Shown here in pieces: positions 36,017-45,219 of a stretch of DNA of 64,000 nt. This DNA is from Shewanella sp. 10N.286.48.A6. GTDB taxonomy: Bacteria; Pseudomonadota; Gammaproteobacteria; Enterobacterales; Shewanellaceae. The stretch is from contig NZ_MCVI01000016.1 of assembly GCF_002873135.1 (NCBI RefSeq), positions 147,153-211,152 of the forward strand. Reading direction: 5' to 3'. The position numbers were made by a program, and so were the translations under genes. Positions within the stretch are counted from its first letter, which is position 1. Every line of letters starts with the position of its first letter. Below the pieces are notes generated by a model. It had not been told where the DNA came from. It saw nothing but the letters and a program-made list of their open reading frames with translations, and did not search any database.

Positions 36017-37018
36017 TTATAATTGGCTTTTGATGTTTTCAACCAAGTAATCAGTAAAGTTTTCGCCGTGATTTTGTAGCATTTTCGGAAACATTGAAAT
36101 TGGTGTAGAGCCAGGGAAGGTATTAATCTCGTTTAGTAAAATTTCATTCTCTTCGGTTAGAAAGAAATCAATTCTTGATAAGTGTCTTAACTTCATCCCT
36201 TTAAATGCTTTTATCGCATAGCTGCGAATCGCTTCACACACATCCTCAGATAAATTCTTTGCGACTACATTGGTGGTCGCCTTACTTGAAGCATTATATT
36301 TTTCTTCAAAAGTATAAAAAGTGTTACTGGCACAAATGATCTCACCTGGCAGTGTTGCTATTACTTCACCTTGATATTGATAAACTGCGACTTCTAACTC
36401 TCGGGCGATAATGGTCTTTTCAACCACCACAGAAGGCGCAAAACTAAAGGCATCAGTTAATACTTGTTGTATTTGCGTTGCGTCATCAACTTTATAGCAG
36501 CCCACTGATGAACCTTGAGAGGCGGCTTTAACAAATACTGAGCCCCATTCTGATAAGGCTGCTGCCGTTTGTTGTATAGCGTCATCATTTAGTTCATTAA
36601 GAAAAATATAAGGCGTATTAGGGATGCCTAAGGCGCTAAACCACATTTTGGCGGTGACTTTGTTAAAACAGTTTCTTGAGGCTTCTGACTCACAACCAAA
36701 GTAAGGCAATTGGATTAAATTGAAATAAGATTGAATGTCACCGGTCTCACCGGGAAATCCATGAATACAAGGAATGACATAGTCTACAGGCCAAGGTGCT
36801 TTTTGCTGATCTTCAAAACGAATTTCGCGCTTATTGGTTAGCTCACAAACATTACCATCTTGATCGTGATAATGGCCATTTTTATCAAGTTCAACTCGCA
36901 GTAAATTAATCTCGTTACTATTTGCGAGAGATGATTCAAAAAAATCAGCTGATAACAAAGACACATCATGCTCTGCACTGCCGCCGCCACAGATTAAAAG
37001 TAAGTTGATAGTTGTCAT
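36017..37018 (-). CDS. ddl: D-alanine--D-alanine ligase (Ddl)
   Basis: ATP-grasp ligase (333 aa) joining two D-Ala for peptidoglycan precursors. Family signatures are visible: an N-terminal [33 protein letters not shown], the ATP-binding [14 protein letters not shown], the [14 protein letters not shown] segment, and the C-terminal [18 protein letters not shown] with metal-binding Glu and Asn. GGAG precedes the ATG. It is monocistronic and away from mur genes, so it may be a second ddl. The substrate serine/lactate variants (van type) are not excluded by eye. Confidence 0.9.
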   Translation of the reverse strand: MTTINLLLICGGGSAEHDVSLLSADFFESSLANSNEINLLRVELDKNGHYHDQDGNVCELTNKREIRFEDQQKAPWPVDYVIPCIHGFPGETGDIQSYFNLIQLPYFGCESEASRNCFNKVTAKMWFSALGIPNTPYIFLNELNDDAIQQTAAALSEWGSVFVKAASQGSSVGCYKVDDATQIQQVLTDAFSFAPSVVVEKTIIARELEVAVYQYQGEVIATLPGEIICASNTFYTFEEKYNASSKATTNVVAKNLSEDVCEAIRSYAIKAFKGMKLRHLSRIDFFLTEENEILLNEINTFPGSTPISMFPKMLQNHGENFTDYLVENIKSQL

Positions 37019-37322
37019 TGTTGCTCCGCAAAATTGCTGATGGATATCACTGAATGTGCATTAAATTAACTTATGATAATGAACTGACAAGCCACTAGGC
37101 AAGAGCAGGGCTGAGTAAATGGTGAACTAAGCAACAAATAGTCATGAACACCGCTTAATTGCGCGTTTTATGGGCAATAAAGTTGTGCCATAGCCATATT
37201 ATTTACTTGGGATATTTAAAACGGCTTAGGTGTACTCCCTAAGCTTGCTTGGCTGTTATACATTTATTCATTGCCCAATGTATGGGGCTTATGGGTGAGT
37301 TTATTCATCCGCTCCGTCACGA

Positions 37323-37384
37323 TTTATCCATTTATCCATTTATCCATTTATCCATTTATCCATTTATCCATTTATCCATTTATC
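37323..37384 (+). repeat. Octanucleotide tandem repeat, 7.75 copies
   Basis: TTTATCCA repeated without mismatch: seven full units (37323-37378) plus six bases of an eighth. It is followed by a related TCTATCTG-type stretch. The unit is not a multiple of three. It lies about 275 bases before the prp regulator start. Confidence 0.97.
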
Positions 37385-37568
37385 TGTCTATCTATCTGTC
37401 TATTTATAAATAAGGGAGGCGTTAACCGAGCATGGGTGTTTTCTGTGTTAGTTCTCTGTGTTATTTCTCTGAGTCATATCGCGAGCTTATATCGGTAAAC
37501 ATACTTTGCCCTGCTTATGCTTTAGCCACAACTTAGCAGCGTTGATTTATCACTGGCGTTTTATACTT

Positions 37569-37578
37569 TTGTCGACAA
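37569..37578. promoter_or_regulatory. GntR-type palindrome, copy 1
   Basis: TTGTCGACAA, a perfect 10-base palindrome, 52 bases (about five helix turns) before an identical copy. The position just upstream of a GntR-family gene suggests autoregulatory and operon-control sites. Confidence 0.6.
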
Positions 37579-37620
37579 TCTAGCTTGTTTATGTTGACCA
37601 CTTGTTATTATTGGCTTATA

Positions 37621-37630
37621 TTGTCGACAA
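37621..37630. promoter_or_regulatory. GntR-type palindrome, copy 2
   Basis: TTGTCGACAA, identical to the copy at 37569 and 30 bases before the preferred regulator start codon. A repressor bound here would block transcription or initiation. Confidence 0.6.
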
Positions 37631-37659
37631 TTATTCTTTGGTCAGACAGCCTACTTAAA

Positions 37660-38319
37660 ATGACATTTTTTACTGAACAGCCCATTACAGCAGCCGATAA
37701 AACCTTTTTTGAGTTAAGAAAGGACATCGTTGAAGGCGATATTACGGCAGGCTCAAAACTGAGTGAAACAGAACTGTCGACAAAGTACGCCGTTAGCCGC
37801 GCAGTTATCCGCGAGGCAATAAACCGTTTAGAGTCATGCCATTTGGTTGAACGTAAAGCCAATATAGGTGCCCGAGTGGTGGCATTAACGCCTGAAGGGC
37901 TCATAGAGTTGTATCAAGTGCGCGAATCTCTTGAGGGCATGGCGGCTAGGCTTGCCGCTAAAAACATGACTGATGAAGAGATTGCAGATTTATTAACGCT
38001 TCTGAGCCAACACTCTAATGAAGTGAAATCTGGCGAGTCTTATTATCAAGAAGCAGGTGATGTGGATTTTCATTACCGCATTATTCTAGGGAGCAAAAAC
38101 AAACACCTCATTTCTGTGCTGATAGACGGTATGTATCACCTTATTCGTATGTACCGAGTGCAATTAGGCATGGCAGGACCTCGGGTGACAACTGCCTTTG
38201 AAGAACATACCCATATAGTTAAAGCCATTTCAAATCGTGATGAAGAGTTAGCAGAGATGCTAATGCGTCGTCACATCATGTACTCCAAAAATAATATCGA
38301 AACTAAATTAAACCGTTAA
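37660..38319 (+). CDS. GntR/FadR-family regulator of the propionate operon
   Basis: Regulator of 219 aa. The N-terminal winged HTH (about residues 15-80) contains [20 protein letters not shown] and [14 protein letters not shown]. The C-terminal FCD-type effector domain includes [17 protein letters not shown] and metal-site-like His/Asp residues ([23 protein letters not shown]). The ATG at 37660 ([12 protein letters not shown]) is preferred; an upstream in-frame ATG at 37585 would add a hydrophobic 25-residue stretch that includes the second palindrome. As first gene before prpB it probably senses a methylcitrate-cycle intermediate. Confidence 0.88.
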   Translation: MTFFTEQPITAADKTFFELRKDIVEGDITAGSKLSETELSTKYAVSRAVIREAINRLESCHLVERKANIGARVVALTPEGLIELYQVRESLEGMAARLAAKNMTDEEIADLLTLLSQHSNEVKSGESYYQEAGDVDFHYRIILGSKNKHLISVLIDGMYHLIRMYRVQLGMAGPRVTTAFEEHTHIVKAISNRDEELAEMLMRRHIMYSKNNIETKLNR

Positions 38320-38327
38320 TTAAGCTT

Positions 38328-38353
38328 CGGCAGTTAAGCGTAAACAACTGCCG
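38328..38353 (+). other. Hairpin between the regulator gene and prpB
   Basis: CGGCAGTT and AACTGCCG form an 8-bp perfect stem with a 10-base loop. No T-run follows, so it is more likely an RNA processing or stability element than a terminator. Confidence 0.5.
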
Positions 38354-38384
38354 CATAGCAATAACAAATAGAGAGAGGGATATC

Positions 38385-39263
38385 ATGAGCGCAGGCAAAA
38401 AATTCCGTCAGGCATTAGTCGACAACAAGCCACTACAAATCGTTGGAACTATTAATGCGTATTCAGCAATGATGGCGAAACAAATTGGTCATCAAGCGAT
38501 ATATTTATCGGGTGGCGGTGTGGCGAACGCATCTTATGGTTTACCTGATTTAGGTATGACGTCACTCAATGATGTGATTGTTGACGTTCAGCGTATTACT
38601 TCAGCCTGTGACTTACCACTATTAGTGGATATCGATACCGGTTGGGGTGGTGCATTTAACATCGCTAAAACCGTTCGTGATATGGAAAAAGCCGGCGCTG
38701 CAGCTGTGCACATGGAAGATCAAGTTGCGCAGAAGCGTTGTGGTCATCGCCCGAACAAAGAGATTGTGTCTACTGAAGAAATGGTTGATCGCATTAAAGC
38801 GGCTGTCGATGCCCGTATTGATCCTGATTTTTTCATCATGGCAAGAACCGACTCATTTGCTCAAGAAGGTTTAGAGGCGGCGATCGCCCGTGCTAAAGCC
38901 TATGTTGCCGCCGGTGCAGACGGTATTTTTGCCGAAGCGGTAAAAACTGAAGAGCATTATCGCGCCTTTGCCGATGCACTTGATGTACCGATTTTGGCTA
39001 ACATCACCGAGTTTGGTCAAACAGAGTTATGGAACAAAGAGCAACTCGGTCAGTGGGGCGCAGCCATGGTGCTGTATCCGTTAAGTGCATTTCGTGCGAT
39101 GAATAAAGCCGCTGAAAATGTCTACAGCGCAATCTTAAAAGATGGCGACCAAAAAGCGGTTGTCGACACCATGCAAACCCGTATGGATTTGTACGATTAC
39201 CTCGGTTACCACGATTATGAGCAAAAGCTTGATAGCTTATTTGCTGAAGGTAAAAACAAGTAA
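38385..39263 (+). CDS. prpB: PrpB, 2-methylisocitrate lyase
   Basis: Splits 2-methylisocitrate into succinate and pyruvate, the last step of the methylcitrate cycle. It has 292 aa. The isocitrate-lyase superfamily signature with catalytic Cys is KRCGHR at residues 117-122. Mg2+/substrate residues are in [11 protein letters not shown], and the family N-terminus is [16 protein letters not shown] with [14 protein letters not shown] clear SD (GAGAGAGGG) precedes the ATG. Confidence 0.96.
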   Translation: MSAGKKFRQALVDNKPLQIVGTINAYSAMMAKQIGHQAIYLSGGGVANASYGLPDLGMTSLNDVIVDVQRITSACDLPLLVDIDTGWGGAFNIAKTVRDMEKAGAAAVHMEDQVAQKRCGHRPNKEIVSTEEMVDRIKAAVDARIDPDFFIMARTDSFAQEGLEAAIARAKAYVAAGADGIFAEAVKTEEHYRAFADALDVPILANITEFGQTELWNKEQLGQWGAAMVLYPLSAFRAMNKAAENVYSAILKDGDQKAVVDTMQTRMDLYDYLGYHDYEQKLDSLFAEGKNK

Positions 39264-39382
39264 TTACTGGCAAGACATAAAAGCAGTTTTCTGTTGATAG
39301 AAAGTGTTGATAAACAGTGTTTATAAGCTTTGTCGTTGTAGCAATAGCGATTTATTGCGATTGGATGATTAATGCACAAATA

Positions 39383-39409
39383 TTGTTCTTGAACAAAGAT
39401 TGTCGATAA
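39383..39409. promoter_or_regulatory. Palindromes in the prpB-prpC gap
   Basis: TTGTTC-TT-GAACAA (39383-39396) is a perfect palindrome. It is followed four bases later by TTGTCGATAA (39400-39409), which matches the upstream TTGTCGACAA sites at 9 of 10 positions. They lie 66 bases before prpC in a 211-base gap and may be an internal control point. Confidence 0.45.
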
Positions 39410-39474
39410 GCAAACCGATAATTTAAAAGACAACCAAATAGTACTCGAAACACATAAAAGAATAGGAAATCATT

Positions 39475-40599
39475 ATGGTAGACAAGAAACTAAGTGGTGC
39501 AGGCCTTCGTGGTCAAAGCGCAGGTGATACAGCATTATGTACCGTAGGTAAATCAGGCTCAGGTTTAACCTATTGCGGTTACGATGTTGCCGATTTATCT
39601 GAAAATGCTACTTTTGAGGAAGTCGCCTATCTATTATTTAATGGTGAATTGCCAACGCAAGATCAGCTAGATACTTATAAATCAGTATTGACGACTCAGC
39701 GTGATTTACCACAAGCATTAAAAGAAGTATTACAACGTATTCCTGCCGATGCGCATCCAATGGATGTGATGCGCACTGGTTGCTCATTTTTAGGTAATCT
39801 TGAGCCAGAAGCTGATTTTGCTGAGCAACATAAAGCAGCAAACCGCTTACTCGCCGCTGTTCCTGCCATCATGTGTTACTGGTATCGTTTCAGCCATGAA
39901 GGTGTTGAAATTGACTGCGTTACAGATGAAGAAACCATCGGCGGCCACTTCTTAAAACTATTGAATGGTAAAACGCCTTCAGAGCAACATCGTAAAGTGA
40001 TGGATGTATCGTTAATACTTTATGCAGAGCATGAGTTTAACGCTTCTACCTTTACTGCGCGCGTATGTGCTTCAACCTTATCTGACATGTTCTCGTGTAT
40101 TACCGGTGCTATCGGTACTCTTCGTGGCCCACTTCATGGCGGTGCTAATGAAGCAGCAATGGACATGATCCAAAAGTTTACTTCGCCAAGCGATGCTAAA
40201 GCGCAAATGGCAGGCATGCTAGAGCGTAAAGAAAAAATCATGGGCTTTGGTCATGCGATTTACCGCACTTCAGATCCACGTAATGTGATCATTAAAGCCT
40301 GGTCAGAAAAACTGGCTCAGGAAAATGGCGATACTAGCTTGTACGACATCTCAGTGGCTTGTGAAGAGTTTATGTGGGATACAAAAAAACTATTCTGTAA
40401 TGCTGATTTCTTCCATGCATCGGCTTATCATTTTATGGGTATTCCAACCAAGCTATTTACGCCTATCTTTGTGTGTTCACGTCTTACTGGCTGGGCTGCT
40501 CACGTCATGGAGCAGCGCTCAAACAATCGTATTATCAGACCAAGTGCTGATTACATCGGATCTGAGCCACGCACTGTAACGCCAATTAGCGAAAGATAA
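39475..40599 (+). CDS. prpC: PrpC, 2-methylcitrate synthase
   Basis: Condenses propionyl-CoA with oxaloacetate to 2-methylcitrate. It has 374 aa, citrate synthase superfamily. The N-terminus KKLSGAGLRGQSAGDTALCT is typical of PrpC. Catalytic residues are seen in LHGGANEAAM (His), IMGFGHAIYRTSDPR (His, Arg) and FCNADFFHASAYHFMGI (Asp). An SD (AGGAAA) lies before the ATG. Confidence 0.96.
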   Translation: MVDKKLSGAGLRGQSAGDTALCTVGKSGSGLTYCGYDVADLSENATFEEVAYLLFNGELPTQDQLDTYKSVLTTQRDLPQALKEVLQRIPADAHPMDVMRTGCSFLGNLEPEADFAEQHKAANRLLAAVPAIMCYWYRFSHEGVEIDCVTDEETIGGHFLKLLNGKTPSEQHRKVMDVSLILYAEHEFNASTFTARVCASTLSDMFSCITGAIGTLRGPLHGGANEAAMDMIQKFTSPSDAKAQMAGMLERKEKIMGFGHAIYRTSDPRNVIIKAWSEKLAQENGDTSLYDISVACEEFMWDTKKLFCNADFFHASAYHFMGIPTKLFTPIFVCSRLTGWAAHVMEQRSNNRIIRPSADYIGSEPRTVTPISER

Positions 40600-40605
40600 A
40601 CAGTC

Positions 40606-40638
40606 AAAGGCTGGCCAATGGGTCAGCCTTTTGTTTTT
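40606..40638 (+). terminator. Intra-operon terminator-like hairpin after prpC
   Basis: AAAGGCTG...CAGCCTTT stem (with a small internal mismatch) followed by TTGTTTTT, 6 bases after prpC and 65 before acnD. It may reduce transcription into acnD-prpF. Confidence 0.7.
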
Positions 40639-40702
40639 CAGACCTTGTTGAACATGCAAATTGCAAACTAGCTAACAATTACCAAACTTGATGGATTGGG
40701 TT

Positions 40703-43318
40703 ATGAATTCAAATTATAGAAAACCGTTACCAGGTACAGAGCTGGATTACTTTGATACCAAAGCTGCTGTTGATGATATCCAAGCAGGCGCATTCGACAA
40801 ACTGCCATACAGTTCTCGCGTTTATGCCGAGAACCTTGTGCGTCGCTGCCCACCTGAGACGCTAACAGATTGCTTAAAACAAATTATTGAACGTAAGCGA
40901 GATCTCGATTTCCCTTGGTTTCCAGCCCGTGTTGTTTGTCACGACATTCTTGGTCAAACCGCATTAGTTGATTTAGCGGGTTTACGTGATGCTATCGCTG
41001 AAAAAGGCGGGGACCCATCAAAAGTGAACCCAGCAGTGCCAACGCAGTTGATTGTCGATCACTCTCTGGCTGTCGAACATGCAGGTTTCGAAAAAGATGC
41101 CTTTGAAAAAAACCGCGCCATTGAAGACAGACGTAATGAAGACAGATTTCATTTTATTAACTGGACTAAAACGGCCTTTAAAAATATTGATGTGATCCAG
41201 CCCGGTAACGGCATCATGCATCAAATTAATTTAGAGAAAATGTCGCCAGTGGTGCAAGCCCGTGAAGGCGTGGCATTTCCTGATACCTTAGTGGGCACAG
41301 ATAGCCATACGCCCCATGTGGATGCTTTAGGTGTTATCGCTATTGGTGTTGGTGGGCTTGAAGCTGAAAGCGTGATGCTAGGTCGCCCATCTTATATGCG
41401 TCTACCTGATATAGTCGGTGTTGAGCTGGTCGGCGAGCGTCAATCAGGCATTACTGCGACAGATATTGTGTTAGCGATTACCGAGTTTTTACGCGAGCAA
41501 AAAGTAGTATCAACTTACCTTGAGTTTTATGGTGAAGGCGCCGCTAATCTGACATTAGGCGATCGCGCTACGATTTCAAATATGACGCCAGAATTTGGCG
41601 CCACAGCAGCGATGTTTTATATCGATGATAAAACCATTGATTACTTAAAACTGACTGGCCGTGATGATAAACAAGTTGAGTTAGTTGAGACTTACGCCAA
41701 ACAAAATGGCCTATGGGCTGACACGCTAGTTAATGCAGAATATGAACGCGTGCTGCGTTTTGACTTATCCAGTGTTGGACGTAACATTGCAGGTCCTTCA
41801 AACCCACATCGCCGCGTGTCGACCAGTGATTTAGCCGCTAAAGGCATTAGCGGTATTGTTGAGAATGAAGCCGGCTTAATGCCTGATGGCGCTTGTATTA
41901 TTGCCGCCATTACCAGTTGTACTAACACGTCTAACCCACGCAATGTGATTGCCGCAGGCTTAATCGCCCGTAATGCCAATGCCAAGGGGCTTACACGTAA
42001 ACCTTGGGTTAAAACCTCATTAGCACCAGGCTCAAAAGCGGTGCAGTTGTATCTTGAAGATGCCAATTTATTAACCGAACTTGAAGCCTTGGGCTTTGGT
42101 ATTGTCGGTTTTGCCTGTACTACCTGTAATGGCATGAGTGGCGCGCTCGATCCTGTGATTCAACAAGAAGTGATTGAACGTGATTTATATGCCACCGCGG
42201 TGTTATCAGGTAACCGAAATTTTGATGGTCGTATTCATCCTTATGCGAAACAAGCGTTCTTAGCCTCGCCGCCACTGGTGGTTGCCTACGCTATTGCTGG
42301 CACCATTCGTTTTGATATTGAAAAAGATGTTTTAGGTAAAGATCAACAAGGTAACGATATAAGGCTTAAAGATATCTGGCCATCAGATGCTGAAATTGAT
42401 GCGGTTATCGCTGCTAGCGTTAAGCCTGAGCAATTCCGCAAAGTGTATGAGCCAATGTTTGATATCAAAGTTGAATACGGCAGCGACTCTTCAGCTAAGA
42501 TTGATCCACAGTATGATTGGCGCCCTCAAAGTACCTATATCCGTCGTCCTCCTTATTGGGAAGGCGCATTAGCGGGTGAGCGCGCCATGAAAGGCATGCG
42601 CCCATTAGCGGTATTAGGTGACAACATCACTACCGATCATTTATCACCATCAAACGCTATTATGCTTGATAGTGCAGCAGGTGCTTACCTTGATAAAATG
42701 GGCTTGCCTGAAGTTGATTTCAACTCATATGCCACCCATCGCGGCGATCACTTAACCGCACAACGTGCCACATTTGCTAACCCTAAACTATTTAATGAAA
42801 TGGTGACCACCTTAGGTAAAGATGGCAAGCAAGTGATTAAGCAAGGTTCTTACGCCCGAATCGAGCCAGAAGGGCAAGAGTCGCGCATGTGGGAAGCCAT
42901 TGAAACCTATATGGAGCGTAAGCAGCCACTTATCATCATCGCAGGTGCTGATTATGGTCAAGGTTCAAGCCGTGACTGGGCAGCCAAAGGGGTCCGCTTA
43001 GCGGGCGTTGAAGTGATTGTTGCTGAAGGCTTTGAGCGTATCCATCGTACCAACCTTGTAGGAATGGGCGTGCTGCCGCTTGAGTTTACCAATGGCGAGA
43101 ACCGTCATACCTATCAAATTGATGGTACTGAAACCTACGATGTTATCGGTGAGCGTACTCCAGGTGCGGCGCTATCAGTAATCATTACTCGCACTAATGG
43201 TGAGCATTTAACTGTGCCAGTTAAATGTCGATTAGACACCGCTGAAGAGGTGTCTATCTATGAAGCGGGCGGTATTTTACAACGCTTTGCCCAAGACTTT
43301 TTAGAGGCCAGCCATTAG
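40703..43318 (+). CDS. acnD: AcnD, Fe/S-dependent 2-methylcitrate dehydratase
   Basis: Aconitase-family enzyme (871 aa) that dehydrates 2-methylcitrate and replaces PrpD in this type of cycle. Cluster cysteines are in AITSCTNTSNPRN and GFACTTCNGMSG. The C-terminal swivel domain carries DNITTDHLSPSNA and YGQGSSRDWAAKG. The ATG at 40703 (MNSNYRKPLPGTELDYFDT) is chosen because AcnD homologues begin MNxxYRKPLPG; an upstream start at 40688/40691 would add a few unrelated residues. Its product needs PrpF for further processing. Confidence 0.95.
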   Translation: MNSNYRKPLPGTELDYFDTKAAVDDIQAGAFDKLPYSSRVYAENLVRRCPPETLTDCLKQIIERKRDLDFPWFPARVVCHDILGQTALVDLAGLRDAIAEKGGDPSKVNPAVPTQLIVDHSLAVEHAGFEKDAFEKNRAIEDRRNEDRFHFINWTKTAFKNIDVIQPGNGIMHQINLEKMSPVVQAREGVAFPDTLVGTDSHTPHVDALGVIAIGVGGLEAESVMLGRPSYMRLPDIVGVELVGERQSGITATDIVLAITEFLREQKVVSTYLEFYGEGAANLTLGDRATISNMTPEFGATAAMFYIDDKTIDYLKLTGRDDKQVELVETYAKQNGLWADTLVNAEYERVLRFDLSSVGRNIAGPSNPHRRVSTSDLAAKGISGIVENEAGLMPDGACIIAAITSCTNTSNPRNVIAAGLIARNANAKGLTRKPWVKTSLAPGSKAVQLYLEDANLLTELEALGFGIVGFACTTCNGMSGALDPVIQQEVIERDLYATAVLSGNRNFDGRIHPYAKQAFLASPPLVVAYAIAGTIRFDIEKDVLGKDQQGNDIRLKDIWPSDAEIDAVIAASVKPEQFRKVYEPMFDIKVEYGSDSSAKIDPQYDWRPQSTYIRRPPYWEGALAGERAMKGMRPLAVLGDNITTDHLSPSNAIMLDSAAGAYLDKMGLPEVDFNSYATHRGDHLTAQRATFANPKLFNEMVTTLGKDGKQVIKQGSYARIEPEGQESRMWEAIETYMERKQPLIIIAGADYGQGSSRDWAAKGVRLAGVEVIVAEGFERIHRTNLVGMGVLPLEFTNGENRHTYQIDGTETYDVIGERTPGAALSVIITRTNGEHLTVPVKCRLDTAEEVSIYEAGGILQRFAQDFLEASH

Positions 43319-43422
43319 TGACTAGTGATGAGTCATAAGTCGTTATAGCTGCGTTAAATTTAACAAACATCAGCACAATGAATGTCTCTCACTCATTGTG
43401 CTGATTGATTTTAGGAAACATG

Positions 43423-44616
43423 ATGTCTCATATTCCACAAATAAAAATTCCAGCAACCTATATGCGTGGTGGCACCAGTAAAGGGGTGTTTTTCAATCTA
43501 ACTGATTTACCTAAAGCGGCTCAAGTTGCGGGCGATGCCCGTGATGCCATGCTACTTAGAGTCATTGGCAGTCCAGATCCCTATGGCAAACAAACTGATG
43601 GCATGGGCGGCGCAACCTCAAGTACCAGCAAAACGGTAATACTGTCTAAAAGCCGCCACGCCGATCATGATGTGGATTACCTTTTTGGCCAAGTGGCCAT
43701 AGACAAACCCTTCGTTGATTGGAGTGGTAATTGCGGTAATTTAACGGCGGCTGTGGGTTCGTTTGCCATATCCAATGGCTTAATTGACAGTAGCCGCGTA
43801 CCTGAAAATGGTATTGCGGTAGTGCGTATATGGCAGGCCAATATCAGCAAAACCATAATTGCGCACGTGCCAATGGCTAACGGCGCAGTGCAAGAAACCG
43901 GTGATTTTGAATTAGACGGGGTGACCTTTCCAGCAGCCGAAGTACTGGTAGAGTTTTTAGCGCCAGCAGACGCTGATGCAGCGATGTTCCCAACTGGCAA
44001 TGTGGTGGATGATTTAGTTGTGCCAGAGCTTAGCGCAAAAGGGATCCCATCCATTAAAGCCACTATGATTAATGCTGGTATTCCAACGATATTTGTTAAT
44101 GCTGCCGACATTGGTTATGTGGGTAATGAGTTTCAAGATGACATAAACAATGATGATAGCGCATTAGCATTTTTCGAAAGCTTACGTGCCCATGGTGCAG
44201 TGCAAATGGGGTTAATTAAACACATTGATGAAGCCGCAGCGCGCCAACACACGCCAAAGATTGCCTTTGTGTCGCCGCCAAGTGCATACAACTCATCAAG
44301 TGGTAAAGCGGTATTAGCCACTGATATTGACTTACAAGTGCGGGCATTATCAATGGGTAAACTGCACCATGCCATGATGGGTACAGCAGCGGTAGCAATA
44401 GGCACGGCTGCTGCCGTTGAAGGCTCGCTAGTAAATCTTGCAGCTGGTGGACAAGCACGTACTTCAGTGGTGTTTGGTCATCCATCAGGTACTCTAAAAG
44501 TGGGCGCAGAAGCGACATTATCCAATGGTAGCTGGCAGGTGAATAAAGCCAGCATGAGCCGCAGTGCAAGAGTGCTTATGGAAGGTTGGGTAAGAATACC
44601 TGGGGATAGTTTTTAG
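43423..44616 (+). CDS. prpF: PrpF, aconitate isomerase-like partner of AcnD
   Basis: PrpF (about 397 aa), a diaminopimelate-epimerase-fold protein that isomerises the unsaturated intermediate made by AcnD. Typical motifs: IPATYMRGGTSKGVFFNLTD near the start, DGMGGATSSTSKT, and WSGNCGNLTAAVGSFA. The ATG at 43423 sits 7 bases after AGGA; another ATG lies one codon earlier. It is the last gene of the operon. prpE is not in the window. Confidence 0.95.
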   Translation: MSHIPQIKIPATYMRGGTSKGVFFNLTDLPKAAQVAGDARDAMLLRVIGSPDPYGKQTDGMGGATSSTSKTVILSKSRHADHDVDYLFGQVAIDKPFVDWSGNCGNLTAAVGSFAISNGLIDSSRVPENGIAVVRIWQANISKTIIAHVPMANGAVQETGDFELDGVTFPAAEVLVEFLAPADADAAMFPTGNVVDDLVVPELSAKGIPSIKATMINAGIPTIFVNAADIGYVGNEFQDDINNDDSALAFFESLRAHGAVQMGLIKHIDEAAARQHTPKIAFVSPPSAYNSSSGKAVLATDIDLQVRALSMGKLHHAMMGTAAVAIGTAAAVEGSLVNLAAGGQARTSVVFGHPSGTLKVGAEATLSNGSWQVNKASMSRSARVLMEGWVRIPGDSF

Positions 44617-44636
44617 GTTGTTTTTAGTGTTTGATT

Positions 44637-44677
44637 TGGCAGTTATCTTAACGGGATAACTGCCAGTTTAAGTTTTT
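44637..44677 (+). terminator. Terminator of the prp operon
   Basis: TGGCAGTTATC and GATAACTGCCA form an 11-bp perfect stem with a 7-base loop, followed by GTTTAAGTTTTT. It lies 20 bases after prpF. Confidence 0.82.
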
Positions 44678-44699
44678 AAAGATTATCCGTTCGATGATA

Positions 44700-45077
44700 C
44701 TAGCCTGTTCGCTTTAAAAATACGACGCATTCAAACGAATCCTTTCCAGCTGAAGAACTTAAAACAGGCTTAGAGGTTTTGCCCGTTGAGGGGGTAGTTT
44801 TTGAGTCACAAGTCAGATCATTGAACGCGACTGAAACACTTATAATTTCACCGTTATAATCAATCACAGTGGATATTTTATCATTAGTGATATGGGTTAC
44901 AATAAATGCAGCGTTTTCAAAGCCTTCCTTATGTAGCGGCGCAATTTTAAATTCATGCCCCGGGCTGAATCGATTGAGAGCTAGGTTATAGTTTTCTTTA
45001 CCTATCTTTTGCCATCTAGGCGGGTTAGGGTCATTTATTGTCTTATCTGCTTGGTCTAAACTATTTTCTAGATCCAT
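44700..45077 (-). CDS. Small hypothetical protein
   Basis: Protein of 125 aa, no signal peptide or membrane helix. It starts with an acidic stretch (DLENSLDQADKTINDPNPPR), then a mixed alpha/beta region, and ends with a Ser/Thr/Lys-rich linker and a short strand with Cys (DSFECVVFLKRTG). An SD-like AAGGAAG precedes the ATG. No family is recognised. It is isolated between the prp operon (convergent) and recD (same strand). Confidence 0.62.
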   Translation of the reverse strand: MDLENSLDQADKTINDPNPPRWQKIGKENYNLALNRFSPGHEFKIAPLHKEGFENAAFIVTHITNDKISTVIDYNGEIISVSVAFNDLTCDSKTTPSTGKTSKPVLSSSAGKDSFECVVFLKRTG

Positions 45078-45219
45078 AATACTTCCTTGTTTCTATGAAT
45101 TAACTCATAGGAACTAACTTAGCTGCTTTATGGAAAAACATCAAAAAGTTACATTTCTAGCTCTATCTATATCTATTTGATCAATTGCTTGGCGGCAGTA
45201 TCCGTAGTTGTGATACCAA

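Larger units (their letters stand above)
37019..37659. other. Intergenic region with repeat tract and operators
   Basis: About 640 bases between ddl and the prp regulator. Besides the octanucleotide tract and the two palindromes listed separately, a degenerate TCTATCTG/CTATC-rich segment follows the tract (37381-37410). Open frames crossing the tract encode only its repeat and are not believed. Confidence 0.6.

Noticed and set aside
37271..37498. 75-codon frame across the octanucleotide repeat
   Set aside because: Its sequence is only translated repeat (YPFIHLSI-like), with no ribosome site and a frame that changes with copy number.
38328..38353. Hairpin before prpB as a terminator
   Set aside because: There is no T-run after the stem, and prpB follows directly in the same operon.
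43677..44405. Long minus-strand frames opposite prpF
   Set aside because: Shadows of a well-conserved gene; no ribosome site and composition typical of antisense frames.
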